NCBI GenBank assembly: GCA_021795275.1
Contig: JAJYPO010000005.1
Coordinates: 1-39,028, forward strand
Source: Nitrospirota bacterium
Lineage (GTDB): Bacteria > Nitrospirota_A > Leptospirillia > Leptospirillales > Leptospirillaceae
DNA: 39,028 nucleotides
Reading direction: 5' to 3'
Each line of letters begins with the position of its first letter. Position 1 is the stretch's first letter. The position numbers were made by a program, and so were the translations under genes. The notes below the pieces were generated by a model. That model saw nothing but the letters and a program-made list of their open reading frames with translations. It was not told the DNA's origin and searched no databases. Below, piece by piece: positions 1-9,361 of the stretch.

Positions 1-384
<384 letters not shown>

Positions 385-491
385 CATCTCATTGGCTCGG
401 GCCCGCGATCTGCATTGCTCCTATTTAGTTGTCAACGATCCCCGCTCCCTACCAGGCCCTCTTTCCTGCCCGGTTTCGAGCGAACCTTTTG
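385..491 (-). other. rRNA operon leader
   Basis: This is the transcribed leader between the proximal rRNA promoter and the 16S 5' end. On the minus strand around 435-421 it holds TTGACAACTAAATAG, which resembles the boxA-type antitermination motif of rRNA leaders. The TTGACA here has no partner -10 at a suitable distance, so I do not read it as a promoter. The boxA reading is an inference. Confidence 0.4.
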
Positions 492-520
492 ATTCTACCC
501 AAAAGGCCTTCCTCTGTCAA
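492..520 (-). promoter_or_regulatory. rRNA promoter P2 (proximal)
   Basis: On the minus strand a perfect -35 TTGACA (520-515) is followed, after exactly 17 nt, by -10 TAGAAT (497-492, five of six consensus bases). Transcription would start near 485 and run into 16S. It forms a tandem pair with the promoter at 580-608. Confidence 0.8.
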
Positions 521-579
521 GCACCCCCCTCCGCTCCCCCTTTCGGGCTCGCTTCCGGTTTCGCTCAACAAGGGTCCAT

Positions 580-608
580 TTTATACGCCTTCCCCCAAAG
601 TTTGTCAA
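580..608 (-). promoter_or_regulatory. rRNA promoter P1 (distal)
   Basis: On the minus strand a perfect -35 TTGACA (608-603) is followed by a 17-nt spacer and -10 TATAAA (585-580, five of six). It lies 88 nt upstream of P2. Tandem strong promoters ahead of 16S are typical of rRNA operons. Confidence 0.8.
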
Positions 609-707
609 CACCCCCTGCGACTCCACCAAATGAATCCCTCATCACGGCACCGCCTCTTTAGTTTTCAAATAGCAATGGTATAGATGGATCGGAGAATCGT
701 GTCCCTC

Positions 708-935
708 ATGAAAACAATAAAAAATCCGGATTTCCGAAAATCCTTCGGCCTGATGAATGAAACTCCAAAACGACAGCTCATTTAGGACAGCGATCAGGGA
801 GAGCTCCTGGATGCCCAAGCGTTACCAGAGGATCCCTTCAGGACATTGAACGCCATGTGCGCCATGGCCCGGGAACGGCCTTTTTATCGGGGGATCATGG
901 GAGGTGAAGGGCCCGTCCCGGGCTTGAGGCCATGA
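708..935 (+). pseudogene. Possible decayed small reading frame with an internal amber codon
   Basis: From ATG 708 a frame runs 25 codons to TAG at 783-785, then continues open in the same frame for 49 more codons to TGA at 933-935. The second part contains the stretch FRTLNAMCAMARERPFYRG, which has a protein-like composition. I recognise no family. There is no well-placed ribosome binding site. It may be a relic of a gene, or chance. Confidence 0.2.
719..743 (-). terminator. Terminator-like hairpin upstream of rRNA promoters
   Basis: On the minus strand, GGATTT-TCGG-AAATCC (743-728) is a 6-bp stem with a UNCG-type tetraloop, followed within four bases by TTTTTT (724-719). It would stop transcription arriving from the right before the rRNA promoters. 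The stem is short and AT-rich, so strength is doubtful. Confidence 0.4.
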
Positions 936-1264
936 GTCAACGAAGGAATGCACGTCCCTTTGCCCATCGGGAGCGGCATCCGAACAGGCCCCCGACCCTT
1001 CGAATCGGACCCCGGAAAGCCTTCAGGCTCTCCGCTCCGTCACCGGCTTCCTCGACTCTCGCTTCGGCACGGTTCCGAAGGATACGGACGTCCCAAACGT
1101 CCCAGGCACGACTTCCCCACGAAGGACCGGAGGGATGATCCTTAAAAATATTCAACAATTCGTCATCATAGGATATTTTATGTTTTGCCGTGCCATCTGG
1201 AGGAGCTTCCGATGCCCTTTTTTGCCGAATCCTGCCCCCGGAACCTCGTCCTCCTCTGATCGCC

Positions 1265-2377
1265 CTAAAAGGGCGGATATCGGCTCCACCCGCTTTCATC
1301 CGTATCTTCCCTCGGCCAGTGGGGGTAATCGAACAGATCGTCGGCCATTTTGCAAATGGCCTCCCGAAGCTCGAGGTGCGACAGCCAGCGTTTCGGGATC
1401 GCCTCCTCTCCCATCAGGGCGCCCAGAAGATTCCCCGCGATCGCTCCCGTCGAATCGGAATCGCCCCCGTGGTTCACGGCGACCAGAAGGGCTTCTTCAA
1501 GCGTCTTTCCCTTCAGGCAGGCATACAGGGCGATCGCAAGAGCCTCTTCGGCCACCCATCCGTCCCCGATCTCCCGGATCGCCTCGCTCGGAACGAACGC
1601 GGTACCCGCCAAGGATTCGGACTTCGCGAGCAGGTCTGCCACGAACTCCCCTCCGGGACATTCCCGCAGAATCCCTTCGGCCACGGCCAGAGCCTCCGGG
1701 AGAGTCCGGCCGTGAAGAAGGAGATGCAAAAGGACAGCATGTGCGCCGCTTGACGCGGTACTGGCCGGATGGCCGTGGGTCAGCTCTGCGACCCGCCCGG
1801 CCAGCCAGAAAGTGTGATGGATCGCCCCTGGCGAGTCACCTCCGAAGGCGTTCGCCAGAGCCACCGGCGCCACCCGCATCACCCCTCCGCACCCTTTGGA
1901 GCTGTTGTTGGCGCGGAGCCGCGGAGATCGCGGATCCGCCGCGACCCGGAGGGACGACAGACAGGTCTTGCCAGGAAGGCGGACCGCTTGCATCTCCGGA
2001 AGCCGGAAGAGCCAGCTCGAGCCGGGATCGAGAGGAAAAGCCTCCTCCGGTGGCGATTCACCCTGCGTCACGAGCCAGCGGAGATAGGAGCGGCGAAGGA
2101 TCCGGTAGGGATCTCCGATCTCCCGGTTTCGGCTTCGGGAGAGGCTCCGCAAGATTCCCTCCCCCGTGAAAAGGGTCATCTGGGTATCGTCGGTGATGGC
2201 CCCGATTTTTCCATACGCGAGGGTCAGGTCGGTAATCCCCGACTCCCCGTAAGCCTTCCGGATTTCCGGCCAGGTCATCATCTCGACCGGAGCGCCGAGG
2301 GCATCCCCTACCGCCCCGGCCAGAAGACACCCGCGGTAGCGGGAGCGGAGCTGTGTGTCAGACCCGATTGTCTCCAT
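1265..2377 (-). CDS. ADP-ribosylglycohydrolase (DraG/ARH family)
   Basis: The 370-residue product belongs to the ADP-ribosylglycohydrolase superfamily, which removes ADP-ribose from modified proteins or from small ADP-ribosyl compounds using a di-magnesium centre. The visible signatures are RGCLLAGAVGDALGAPVE at the N-terminus, GAITDDTQMTLFTGEG (metal-binding Asp/Thr set), a central NNSSKGCGGVMRVAPVAL segment, and NHGGDSDSTGAIAGNLLGA near the C-terminus, where the paired Asp residues bind the second metal. ATG at 2377 is preferred over in-frame upstream codons because AAGGAGG lies 7 nt before it. The stop codon lies inside a small hairpin (1261-1275). No nitrogenase partner (DraT, Nif) is in the window, so the substrate is unknown. 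Confidence 0.9.
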   Translation of the reverse strand: METIGSDTQLRSRYRGCLLAGAVGDALGAPVEMMTWPEIRKAYGESGITDLTLAYGKIGAITDDTQMTLFTGEGILRSLSRSRNREIGDPYRILRRSYLRWLVTQGESPPEEAFPLDPGSSWLFRLPEMQAVRLPGKTCLSSLRVAADPRSPRLRANNSSKGCGGVMRVAPVALANAFGGDSPGAIHHTFWLAGRVAELTHGHPASTASSGAHAVLLHLLLHGRTLPEALAVAEGILRECPGGEFVADLLAKSESLAGTAFVPSEAIREIGDGWVAEEALAIALYACLKGKTLEEALLVAVNHGGDSDSTGAIAGNLLGALMGEEAIPKRWLSHLELREAICKMADDLFDYPHWPREDTDESGWSRYPPF

Positions 2378-2665
2378 GGCAGGCCTCCTTCCCTTCCGGC
2401 GGGTTCTTCCGGAAAACACCCGGTCCGGAATGACCCTTATCCCACATTCTCTTCGATTTCGCCATGGACCGGGCCCCCCGAAGATCCATCTCTGACCGAA
2501 ACCCTTTTGTCCTTTTATAAACAGTGTACCCCTTCCCTGCATTTTTTACAGGGTCGGCAAGGTTGCCGGATCGGGAGGGAATCGGCCGGAAGGGGCCTTT
2601 CAGGGCGGGTCCGGTCCCCGGGGAAGAATGAGGGCCGGACCCTCGTTCCGGGGAGAATTGACCGC

Positions 2666-2718
2666 GCGGCCGACTCCGAATCCGCAGGTCTCAGGTTCGA
2701 TTCCTGTCTAACGCACCA
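2666..2718 (+). pseudogene. tRNA-Arg(CCG) 3' fragment
   Basis: This 53-nt piece matches the 3' part of a tRNA-Arg: anticodon loop CTCCGAA (2674-2680, anticodon CCG), extra loop, TTCGATT T-loop, acceptor 3' strand CTAACGC, discriminator A and encoded CCA (2716-2718). The matching 5' acceptor strand GCGTTAG and a normal D-arm are absent upstream. The anticodon stem has a C-C mismatch. It therefore cannot fold as a complete tRNA. tRNA 3' fragments are classic attachment-site leftovers of integrative elements. That origin is an inference, since no integrase is nearby. Confidence 0.7.
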
Positions 2719-2863
2719 ATACCCACGATAGTTTAAGAGACTTTCCCCTCCCTCCGGATTGCCTCCGGTGCCGGTTCGGATTCTTTTTTCGGATTTTTCC
2801 CCGCAAGGTTCCGACCGCCTCATGGAGATGTCCCGGGCCCGTCTCGAACCCGACACCCGACAG

Positions 2864-2872
2864 TGATATGAT
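2864..2872 (+). promoter_or_regulatory. Extended -10 promoter for the EAL gene
   Basis: TGATATGAT combines a TGn extension with TATGAT (2867-2872, five of six consensus bases). The -35 region at proper spacing is poor (TCGAAC), which is usual for extended -10 promoters. The predicted start near 2879 leaves a leader of about 27 nt before ATG 2906. Confidence 0.5.
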
Positions 2873-2905
2873 GAAGGAAAACATTCCTCGGCAGAAGGAG
2901 CCCGC

Positions 2906-3706
2906 ATGGTCAACCCGGAACTCTCTCTCGTTCCGTCATCGGAAGAGATCTCGACCCAGCTTGAACCCCTGACATGCGAACATTGCATGAAGGGGGATCT
3001 TCTGCCGTTCGGCTTCTCCTTTGCCTTCCAGCCCATCGTCGACATTGCCGCTCGGGAAGTCCACTCCCACGAAGCCCTGGTCCGGGGTCGTAACGGGGAA
3101 GGCGCCATGACCGTGCTCTCCCAGGTCACCCGAAAGAACCGCTTCCGCTTCGACCAGCTGTGCAGGGCCAAGGCTATTTCTCTTGCCACCACACTCAACC
3201 TTTCCACCCGCCTCAACATCAATTTTCTGGTCAACGCCGTCTACAACCCCGACCAGTGCATTCAGGTGACTCTCGAGTGCGCCCGGAAGAACAACTTCCC
3301 GATCGACCGGATCATCCTCGAGACCACGGAAGAGGAAAAGATCGAGGATCCGACCTTTCTGCACAAGGTCCTCGACGGATACCGGCGCTATGGACTGCGC
3401 ATCGCCATCGACGACTTCGGAGAGGGCTACTCGAGCCTCAACCTCGTCGCCCAGATCCGGCCGGAATATCTGAAGATCGACCGACAGCTCGTTACCGGAA
3501 TCGACACCGACCTGGTCCGGAGCCGGATCGTCGAGGCCATGGTCCACCTCTGCCGCGGTCTTTCGATCAAGGTGATCGCCGAAGGTGTCGAGACCCTGGG
3601 AGAGGCCCGGATCCTCCGGGACATGGGCATCACCCTGTTCCAGGGATACTTCTTTGCCCGACCGGCCTTCGAGTCCCTTCCGCCCGTCGCCAACATGGAC
3701 TTTTGA
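2906..3706 (+). CDS. Stand-alone EAL-domain c-di-GMP phosphodiesterase
   Basis: The 266-residue protein is essentially one EAL domain, which hydrolyses c-di-GMP to linear pGpG. Catalytic elements are all visible in order: HEALVRG, the Asn in NINFLVNA, the Glu in ILETTEEE, IDDFGEGYSS with the metal-binding Asp pair, LKIDR with its Lys, IAEGVET, and FQGYFFARP at the end. This suggests an active enzyme. There is no GGDEF, sensor or membrane segment. The N-terminus carries a C-x-x-C pair (CEHC, about residues 25-28) before the domain, possibly a metal or redox site. AAGGAG sits 7-8 nt before ATG 2906. The helicase gene follows 52 nt downstream on the same strand. Confidence 0.93.
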   Translation: MVNPELSLVPSSEEISTQLEPLTCEHCMKGDLLPFGFSFAFQPIVDIAAREVHSHEALVRGRNGEGAMTVLSQVTRKNRFRFDQLCRAKAISLATTLNLSTRLNINFLVNAVYNPDQCIQVTLECARKNNFPIDRIILETTEEEKIEDPTFLHKVLDGYRRYGLRIAIDDFGEGYSSLNLVAQIRPEYLKIDRQLVTGIDTDLVRSRIVEAMVHLCRGLSIKVIAEGVETLGEARILRDMGITLFQGYFFARPAFESLPPVANMDF

Positions 3707-3758
3707 TCCGGAGGGATCCCCTCCGGATCCTTCTTATATTCATCGCCGGGAGACTCCC

Positions 3759-5702
3759 TTGCCCCAGCTCGACAAGGATCTGAACGAAGAACAGGCGCCG
3801 GCCGTCCTGGCTCCCGAGGGTCCGGCCCTCGTCCTGGCGGGAGCCGGCTCCGGAAAGACCCGGGTCCTCACCTACCGGGCCGCCCATCTTCTGGCCCGTG
3901 GAGTCCCCCCGCCCCGACTGCTTCTCCTGACCTTCACCAAGAAGGCCTCCCAGGTCATGCAGGCCCGGCTCGCCCAGCTCATGGGGCAATTCCTGGTCGT
4001 TCCATGGTCCGGAACCTTCCATCACGTGGGGTACCGGCTGATCCGCGAGTTCGGATCCCGGATCGGTATCGACGGATCGCGCACCCTCCTCGACCGGGAG
4101 GATCAGCGGGATCTGGTCAAGGAGATCCGGGATGAGGTCTGCGGCGAGGAGGGTGCCGCGGAGGGGATCCCCCCAGCGGCCGCGCTCCAGAGCCTCCTCT
4201 CCCTCTCCTCCAATCTTCTCCTGCCCCTCGAAGAGCTGGTGAAGCGCCGCTCCCCCTGGCTCCTTCCGGCAATGGACAGGATCGAGGCCGTCGCCGCCCG
4301 CTACCGGACGGCCAAGGAACGGGACCGGGTCCTGGACTTCGATGACCTTCTCCTTCTCTGGCTCCGGATGCTCGAGGAAAGCCCCGAAACGACGGAGCTC
4401 CTGCAGGACCGCTTCCGGCACATCCTCGTGGACGAATACCAGGACACCAATCCCCTCCAGTCCCGCATACTCGACACCCTGGCGGGCCGCCACCAAAACC
4501 TCTTCGTCGTGGGTGACGACAGCCAGAGCATCTATTCCTTCCGGGGGGCGGAGATCGACAACATCCTCACCTTCCAGGCCCGCTATCCGGGCGCCCGGCT
4601 CTTCCGGCTGGAGAAGAACTACCGCTCCACCCCGAACATCCTGAACCTGGCGAACCGGATCATCCTCCACAACCAGCGGCAGATTCCGAAGACGCTCTAC
4701 TCTCCACGCCCCTCCGCCGACCACCCGGTCCTGGTCCGGATGTTTTCCGACTCCGACCAGTCCCGCTTCGTGGTCCGCGCCATCGAGGAGCGGCTCGACC
4801 GCGGCAAGGAGCCGGGGGAGATCGCCGTCCTCTACCGGGCCCACTACCTTTCCCTTCCTCTCCAGATCGCCCTCTCCCGCAAGCGGATCCCCTTCCACCT
4901 CACCAGCGGCCTCAAGTTCTACGAGCAGGCCCACATCAAGGACGTCCTGGCCTTTCTGCGGGTTCTCGAAAACCAGCGGGACCAGGCCGCCTGGAAGCGG
5001 CTGCTCCGGATGATTCCCAAGGTGGGGCGGAAGACCTCGGAGAAGATCCTCGCCCACCTCTCGGGGGAATCCCGACCCCTCGGGGCACTCTCCGATGCTT
5101 CCTTCATCAAGGTCTTTCCCCCGGGAGTCAGGACCGGACTGTCGAGGATGGGGGAACGCATGGCCGAACTCCTCCGGATCCTGGAGGCGGATGCCCGGGA
5201 TGTTTCCCGGATCTTTGTCCGGATCCTCGATACCGGCTATCGGGAGTGGATCGAAGAGACATTCGAGGACCCCGAGTCCCGGGTCTCGGACATTCTGGCA
5301 CTGGCGTCCCAGATCCCGCCGGAGGGAGATCTTTCCCTCTTCCTGGCCGAACTCGCCCTCCTCGACGCCGGATCGGAGGACCGGGAAGGGGCGGAGGCGA
5401 ACAACCGGATCGTCCTCTCCACGATCCATCAGGCCAAGGGACTCGAATGGGACACCGTCTTCCTCCTTTCTCTCAACGAAGGGGTCTTCCCCTCGAACAA
5501 GTCGAAGGACCTCGAGGAACAGCTCGAAGAGGAGCGACGGCTTTTCTATGTGGCGGTGACCCGGGCCCGGGAGGATCTCTTCCTGTGCGTTCCCTCCGTC
5601 GCCGGATACGGTGGGGGGTCCCCCATGCCCCCATCGCGCTTCCTCGCCGAAATCGGGGGAGACCATGTCACCGAAAAGGTCTACGATTCATGGAACGACT
5701 GA
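3759..5702 (+). CDS. UvrD/PcrA/Rep-type superfamily 1 DNA helicase
   Basis: This is an ATP-driven 3'-to-5' helicase of superfamily 1A, used in repair and replication restart. All motifs are present: LNEEQ (Q motif), GAGSGKTR (Walker A), ILVDEYQDTN (Walker B), VVGDDSQSIYSFRGA (III), LEKNYRST (IV), STIHQAKGLEWDTVFL (V) and EERRLFYVAVTRAR (VI). The upstream open frame lacks family similarity, and homology begins at PQLDKDLNEEQ. The best start is TTG 3759 with GGGAG 6 nt upstream, giving 647 residues. That is shorter than the roughly 720 of PcrA and UvrD, and the C-terminal extension that follows motif VI is nearly missing. dnaE follows after 49 nt. Confidence 0.92.
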   Translation: MPQLDKDLNEEQAPAVLAPEGPALVLAGAGSGKTRVLTYRAAHLLARGVPPPRLLLLTFTKKASQVMQARLAQLMGQFLVVPWSGTFHHVGYRLIREFGSRIGIDGSRTLLDREDQRDLVKEIRDEVCGEEGAAEGIPPAAALQSLLSLSSNLLLPLEELVKRRSPWLLPAMDRIEAVAARYRTAKERDRVLDFDDLLLLWLRMLEESPETTELLQDRFRHILVDEYQDTNPLQSRILDTLAGRHQNLFVVGDDSQSIYSFRGAEIDNILTFQARYPGARLFRLEKNYRSTPNILNLANRIILHNQRQIPKTLYSPRPSADHPVLVRMFSDSDQSRFVVRAIEERLDRGKEPGEIAVLYRAHYLSLPLQIALSRKRIPFHLTSGLKFYEQAHIKDVLAFLRVLENQRDQAAWKRLLRMIPKVGRKTSEKILAHLSGESRPLGALSDASFIKVFPPGVRTGLSRMGERMAELLRILEADARDVSRIFVRILDTGYREWIEETFEDPESRVSDILALASQIPPEGDLSLFLAELALLDAGSEDREGAEANNRIVLSTIHQAKGLEWDTVFLLSLNEGVFPSNKSKDLEEQLEEERRLFYVAVTRAREDLFLCVPSVAGYGGGSPMPPSRFLAEIGGDHVTEKVYDSWND

Positions 5703-5751
5703 CGGAAAACGATCGGCCCGACAGGCCTTTTGACAGGAGCGCCAGGACGCC

Positions 5752-8700
5752 ATGACCCAGAAGGACCAGTTCGTCCACCTTCACCTTCACACCCAGTACA
5801 GCCTTCTCGACGGGGCCAACAAGATCGATCCGCTCATGGAGAAATGCCAGAGGCTCGGCATGCCGGCGGTGGCGATGACCGACCACGGCAACCTCTTCGG
5901 AGCCATCGAATTCTTCAACGCGGCGAACCGGAATGGCATCAAGCCGATCCTGGGGTGCGAGATCTACGTCACTCCCCGGTCACGCTTCGACCGGGAGGAC
6001 CTTTTCATGCCTCCCGGCGGGCCCCACGCGGGAAAAAAGATCAACAACGCCTCCTTCCACCTGATCCTGCTCGCCGAAAATCGCACCGGCTACGACAATC
6101 TCCTGAAGATCGTCTCCCTGGCCCACATCGAGGGCTTCTACTATCGCCCCCGGGCGGACTACGAGCTCCTCTACCGCCACCGGGAGGGCCTCATCGCCCT
6201 GTCGGGGTGCCTCAAGGGACAGGTCTCCTACTTTCTCACCCGGGGAGAGCGGGACCGGGCCCATGCCACCGCCGACGTCTTCCGGAACATCTTCGGCAAG
6301 GACCGCTACTTTTTCGAAATGCAGGCCAACGGGCTCGAGGAGCAGAAGGTCGCCAACCGCGAGCTCCTGCTCCTGGCCCGGGAGATGCAGATCCCGATCG
6401 TGGCCACCAACGACTGCCACTACCTCGACCGGGAGGATGCCCTTCCTCACGACATCCTTCTCTGCCTCCAGACCGGAAAGACCCTGGACGATCCGAACCG
6501 CCTGAAGTTCGGGGCGGAGGAGTTCTACCTGAAGGAGCCCAGGGAGGTGATCGAGGCCTTCCGGGAGATCCCCGAGGCGATAGAGAACACGCTCCGGATC
6601 GCCGAACGGGTCGACCTAACACTCGATCTCAAGAAGACCTACATGCCGGAGTACATTCCGGACCTTGGCGAGGTCTCCCTGCCGGTCGACGAGCTCTTCG
6701 CGAAAGAGAGCCGGGAGGGGCTCGAGCGGCGCTTTGCGGAGACGGCCCTTCCTCCGGACCGCCAGGAGGTCTACCGCGGCCGCCTCGAACGGGAGATCGG
6801 AGTCATTCGGGCGATGGGCTACGCGGGGTACTTCCTGATCGTCTGGGACTTCATCCGGACCGCCCGGGAGCGCGGGATCGCCGTGGGGCCGGGCCGCGGA
6901 TCGGCGGCCGGATCCCTCGTGGCCTGGTCCCTCCGGATCACCAACATCGATCCCATCGTCTTCGGCCTCCTCTTCGAGCGCTTCCTGAACCCCGAACGGG
7001 TGAGCCTCCCCGACATCGACGTGGATTTCTGCATGAACCGGCGGGGCGAGGTGATCGACTACGTCACGAAGAAGTATGGGGCGGACAAGGTCTCCATGAT
7101 CGCGACCTTCGGGACGATGGGGGCCAAGGCCTCGATCCGGGACGTGGGGCGGGTGCTCGGAATGACCTACGCCGAGGTGGACCGGGTCGCCAAGATGATC
7201 CCCACCGCCCTGGAAATGACCCTGGAAAAGGCGCTCAAGGAAAACAAGGACTTTGCCGAGCTGCGCGAGAAGGACCCGGCCATCGACCGCCTGGTCTCCC
7301 TCTCGATGAAGCTCGAGGGGATCACCCGCCACGCCTCGATCCACGCCGCCGGGATTGTCATCTCCCAGGACGCCCTCTCGAACCATGTCCCCCTCATGCG
7401 GGGGGCGGGGGGAGAGACGGTGACCCAGTTCACGAAGGACGACGTCGAAAAGGTCGGACTGGTGAAGTTCGACTTTCTGGGGCTCACCACCCTCACCCTG
7501 GTCGAGGATGCGGTCCGACGCATCCGGGCCCACACCCCCGACTTCGACATCGACCGCATCCCCCTCGACGACCCGGAAACCTACCGGTTCCTCTGCTCGG
7601 GAAAAACCCTGGGGATCTTCCAGCTCGAATCCAGGGGAATGACCGACCTTCTGGTCAAGCTCGCCCCCGAGCAGTTCGAGGACATCATCGCGCTTCTGGC
7701 CCTCTACCGCCCGGGCCCCATCAACTCCGGAATGGTCGACGACTTCATCAAGCGCAAGAAGAATCCCCGGGAGATCGTCTACGAGCACCCCGACCTCGAG
7801 CCCCTTCTCCGGGAAACCTACGGGGTCATCGTCTACCAGGAACAAGTGATGCAGATCGCCAACGTCCTGGCGGGATTTTCCCTGGGAGACGCCGATCTCC
7901 TGCGGCGGGCCATGGGAAAGAAGAAGCCCGAGGAAATGGCCAAGATGAAGGACCTCTTCGTCTCCGGAGCGGTCGCCCGGAAGATCGCCCGGGAGAAGGC
8001 CGAGCACATCTTCGACCTCATGGCCTACTTCGCGGGATACGGCTTCAACAAGAGCCACAGCGCCGCCTACGCCCTCATCTCCTACCAGACCGCCTACCTC
8101 AAGGCCCATTATCCCGTCGAGTTCTGGGCGGCCCTCCTCACCAACGCCCTCGACGACACCGACAAGATCGGAACCTTCCTGGCCGGCGCCCGGGACCTCG
8201 ACATCCGGGTCCTCTCCCCCGACATCAACGACAGTCTCTTCGACTTTACCGTCCTTCCGGAGAGGACCATCCGCTTCGGCCTGGGGGCGGTGAAGAACGT
8301 CGGGAAGCAAGCGGTGGACGCGATTCTGGAGTTGCGGCAGGAAGGGGGGCCCTATCCGAGCTTCCCCGAATTCATGAAGCGGATCGACGGGCGGAAGGTG
8401 AACCGGCGGGTCGTCGAAGCCCTGATCAAGGCCGGAGCCTTCGACAGCCTCGGGGTCAGCCGGGCGGAGGCGACGGCCAACATCGACCCTCTGCTTGCCT
8501 GGGTCGCGAGCCTCAAGAAGCCGAAGAAGTCGACCATGGCGAAACTCTTCCGGGAGTTCGACGCGAAGACGGAGGAGCCGGCCCCCTGGACGAAGGTCCC
8601 CGAGTGGGACGAAAAGACCCTCCTCCGGGAAGAGCGGGAGGCTCTGGGGTTCTATCTCTCCCGCCATCCTCTCGCTCCTTACGCCGACCTTCTGCTCGAG

Positions 8701-9312
8701 CTCGACTGTCCCCCCCTTTCGGGGCTCGAGGAGGTGACGGAGGGAACCACGGTCTCGGTCTTCGGGATCGTCTCCCAGCTCAAGGAGATCAAGACCAAGA
8801 AGGGAGACCGGATGGCCCAGCTCGGGCTCATGGACTTCGAAAAGACCGTCGAGGTGGTCCTTTTCCCGGACATCTTTGCCAAAAACGAGTCCTCTCTGGC
8901 CGTCCAGTCCCCCCTCCATGTGACCGGGACCCTCGAGCGGAACGACTTCGGGACCAAAATCCGGGCCACGCGGGTCGCCTCCCTCGACCAGATCTCCGAG
9001 GTGCTCTACCGCATGGTCACGATCCGGCTCAAAAGCGACGGGCTCACGCGGGCCGACCTCGACGATCTCCGGCAGATCCTCCGGGAGTTTCCCGGCGCCG
9101 TTCCCTCCCTCCTCGAAATCGAGGAGGTCGCAGCGCCCCGGGGGATCCACCTGATTCCGACCCGTCTCAACATTTCACCGAAGGAAGCCCTGCTCGGCAG
9201 GCTGAAGGCCCGGTTCGGACCCTATGCCGTCAGCCTCCACAAGGAGATCGACCCCGCCCTGGCGAACTACCTGGTGGCCCAGAAACGAAAGAACGGTTCC
9301 CGGGCCGGCTGA
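5752..9312 (+). CDS. dnaE: DNA polymerase III alpha subunit (DnaE)
   Basis: This is the catalytic subunit of the replicative polymerase, a C-family polymerase of 1186 residues (E. coli has 1160). An N-terminal PHP domain begins with HLHLHTQYSLLDG and includes TDHGNLFGA. The polymerase active site carries PDIDVDF (Asp421, Asp423) and KFDFLGL (Asp574), matching the three E. coli catalytic aspartates. A helix-hairpin region around GRKVNRRVVEALIKAGAFD and an OB fold (TVSVFGIVSQLKEIKTKKG) follow. ATG 5752 is preceded by AGGAG and a second AGGA closer to the start. No proofreading exonuclease domain is present, as expected for DnaE. It appears co-directional with, and possibly co-transcribed with, the helicase gene. 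Confidence 0.98.
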   Translation: MTQKDQFVHLHLHTQYSLLDGANKIDPLMEKCQRLGMPAVAMTDHGNLFGAIEFFNAANRNGIKPILGCEIYVTPRSRFDREDLFMPPGGPHAGKKINNASFHLILLAENRTGYDNLLKIVSLAHIEGFYYRPRADYELLYRHREGLIALSGCLKGQVSYFLTRGERDRAHATADVFRNIFGKDRYFFEMQANGLEEQKVANRELLLLAREMQIPIVATNDCHYLDREDALPHDILLCLQTGKTLDDPNRLKFGAEEFYLKEPREVIEAFREIPEAIENTLRIAERVDLTLDLKKTYMPEYIPDLGEVSLPVDELFAKESREGLERRFAETALPPDRQEVYRGRLEREIGVIRAMGYAGYFLIVWDFIRTARERGIAVGPGRGSAAGSLVAWSLRITNIDPIVFGLLFERFLNPERVSLPDIDVDFCMNRRGEVIDYVTKKYGADKVSMIATFGTMGAKASIRDVGRVLGMTYAEVDRVAKMIPTALEMTLEKALKENKDFAELREKDPAIDRLVSLSMKLEGITRHASIHAAGIVISQDALSNHVPLMRGAGGETVTQFTKDDVEKVGLVKFDFLGLTTLTLVEDAVRRIRAHTPDFDIDRIPLDDPETYRFLCSGKTLGIFQLESRGMTDLLVKLAPEQFEDIIALLALYRPGPINSGMVDDFIKRKKNPREIVYEHPDLEPLLRETYGVIVYQEQVMQIANVLAGFSLGDADLLRRAMGKKKPEEMAKMKDLFVSGAVARKIAREKAEHIFDLMAYFAGYGFNKSHSAAYALISYQTAYLKAHYPVEFWAALLTNALDDTDKIGTFLAGARDLDIRVLSPDINDSLFDFTVLPERTIRFGLGAVKNVGKQAVDAILELRQEGGPYPSFPEFMKRIDGRKVNRRVVEALIKAGAFDSLGVSRAEATANIDPLLAWVASLKKPKKSTMAKLFREFDAKTEEPAPWTKVPEWDEKTLLREEREALGFYLSRHPLAPYADLLLELDCPPLSGLEEVTEGTTVSVFGIVSQLKEIKTKKGDRMAQLGLMDFEKTVEVVLFPDIFAKNESSLAVQSPLHVTGTLERNDFGTKIRATRVASLDQISEVLYRMVTIRLKSDGLTRADLDDLRQILREFPGAVPSLLEIEEVAAPRGIHLIPTRLNISPKEALLGRLKARFGPYAVSLHKEIDPALANYLVAQKRKNGSRAG

Positions 9313-9361
9313 GCTCCCTGCGACAAAGACGGCGCAAAGGGACGTTTGCTCACAGCCCCCC

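Larger units (their letters stand above)
609..1264. other. Gene-poor stretch upstream of the rRNA operon
   Basis: I see no convincing gene here. It contains a terminator-like minus-strand hairpin at 719-743, a possible decayed reading frame at 708-935, and an AT-rich patch around 1140-1190 in otherwise GC-rich DNA. A 120-codon open frame on the minus strand (937-1299) overlaps the end of the downstream gene and has no recognisable domain, so it is not called. At 655-677 the minus strand reads TGCTATTTGAAAACTAAA, a boxA-like motif. Confidence 0.5.

Noticed and set aside
937..1299. 120-codon minus-strand frame upstream of the rRNA operon
   Set aside because: It overlaps the end of the ADP-ribosylglycohydrolase gene, lacks a ribosome site, and has no recognisable domain.
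2515..3234. Minus-strand frame containing RQESNLRPADSES
   Set aside because: This peptide is the familiar false translation of a tRNA-Arg gene. It comes from the tRNA fragment at 2666-2718.
3630..5666. 678-codon minus-strand open frame
   Set aside because: It mirrors the helicase gene, whose motifs are complete on the plus strand. The minus product has repetitive low-complexity composition and no domain.
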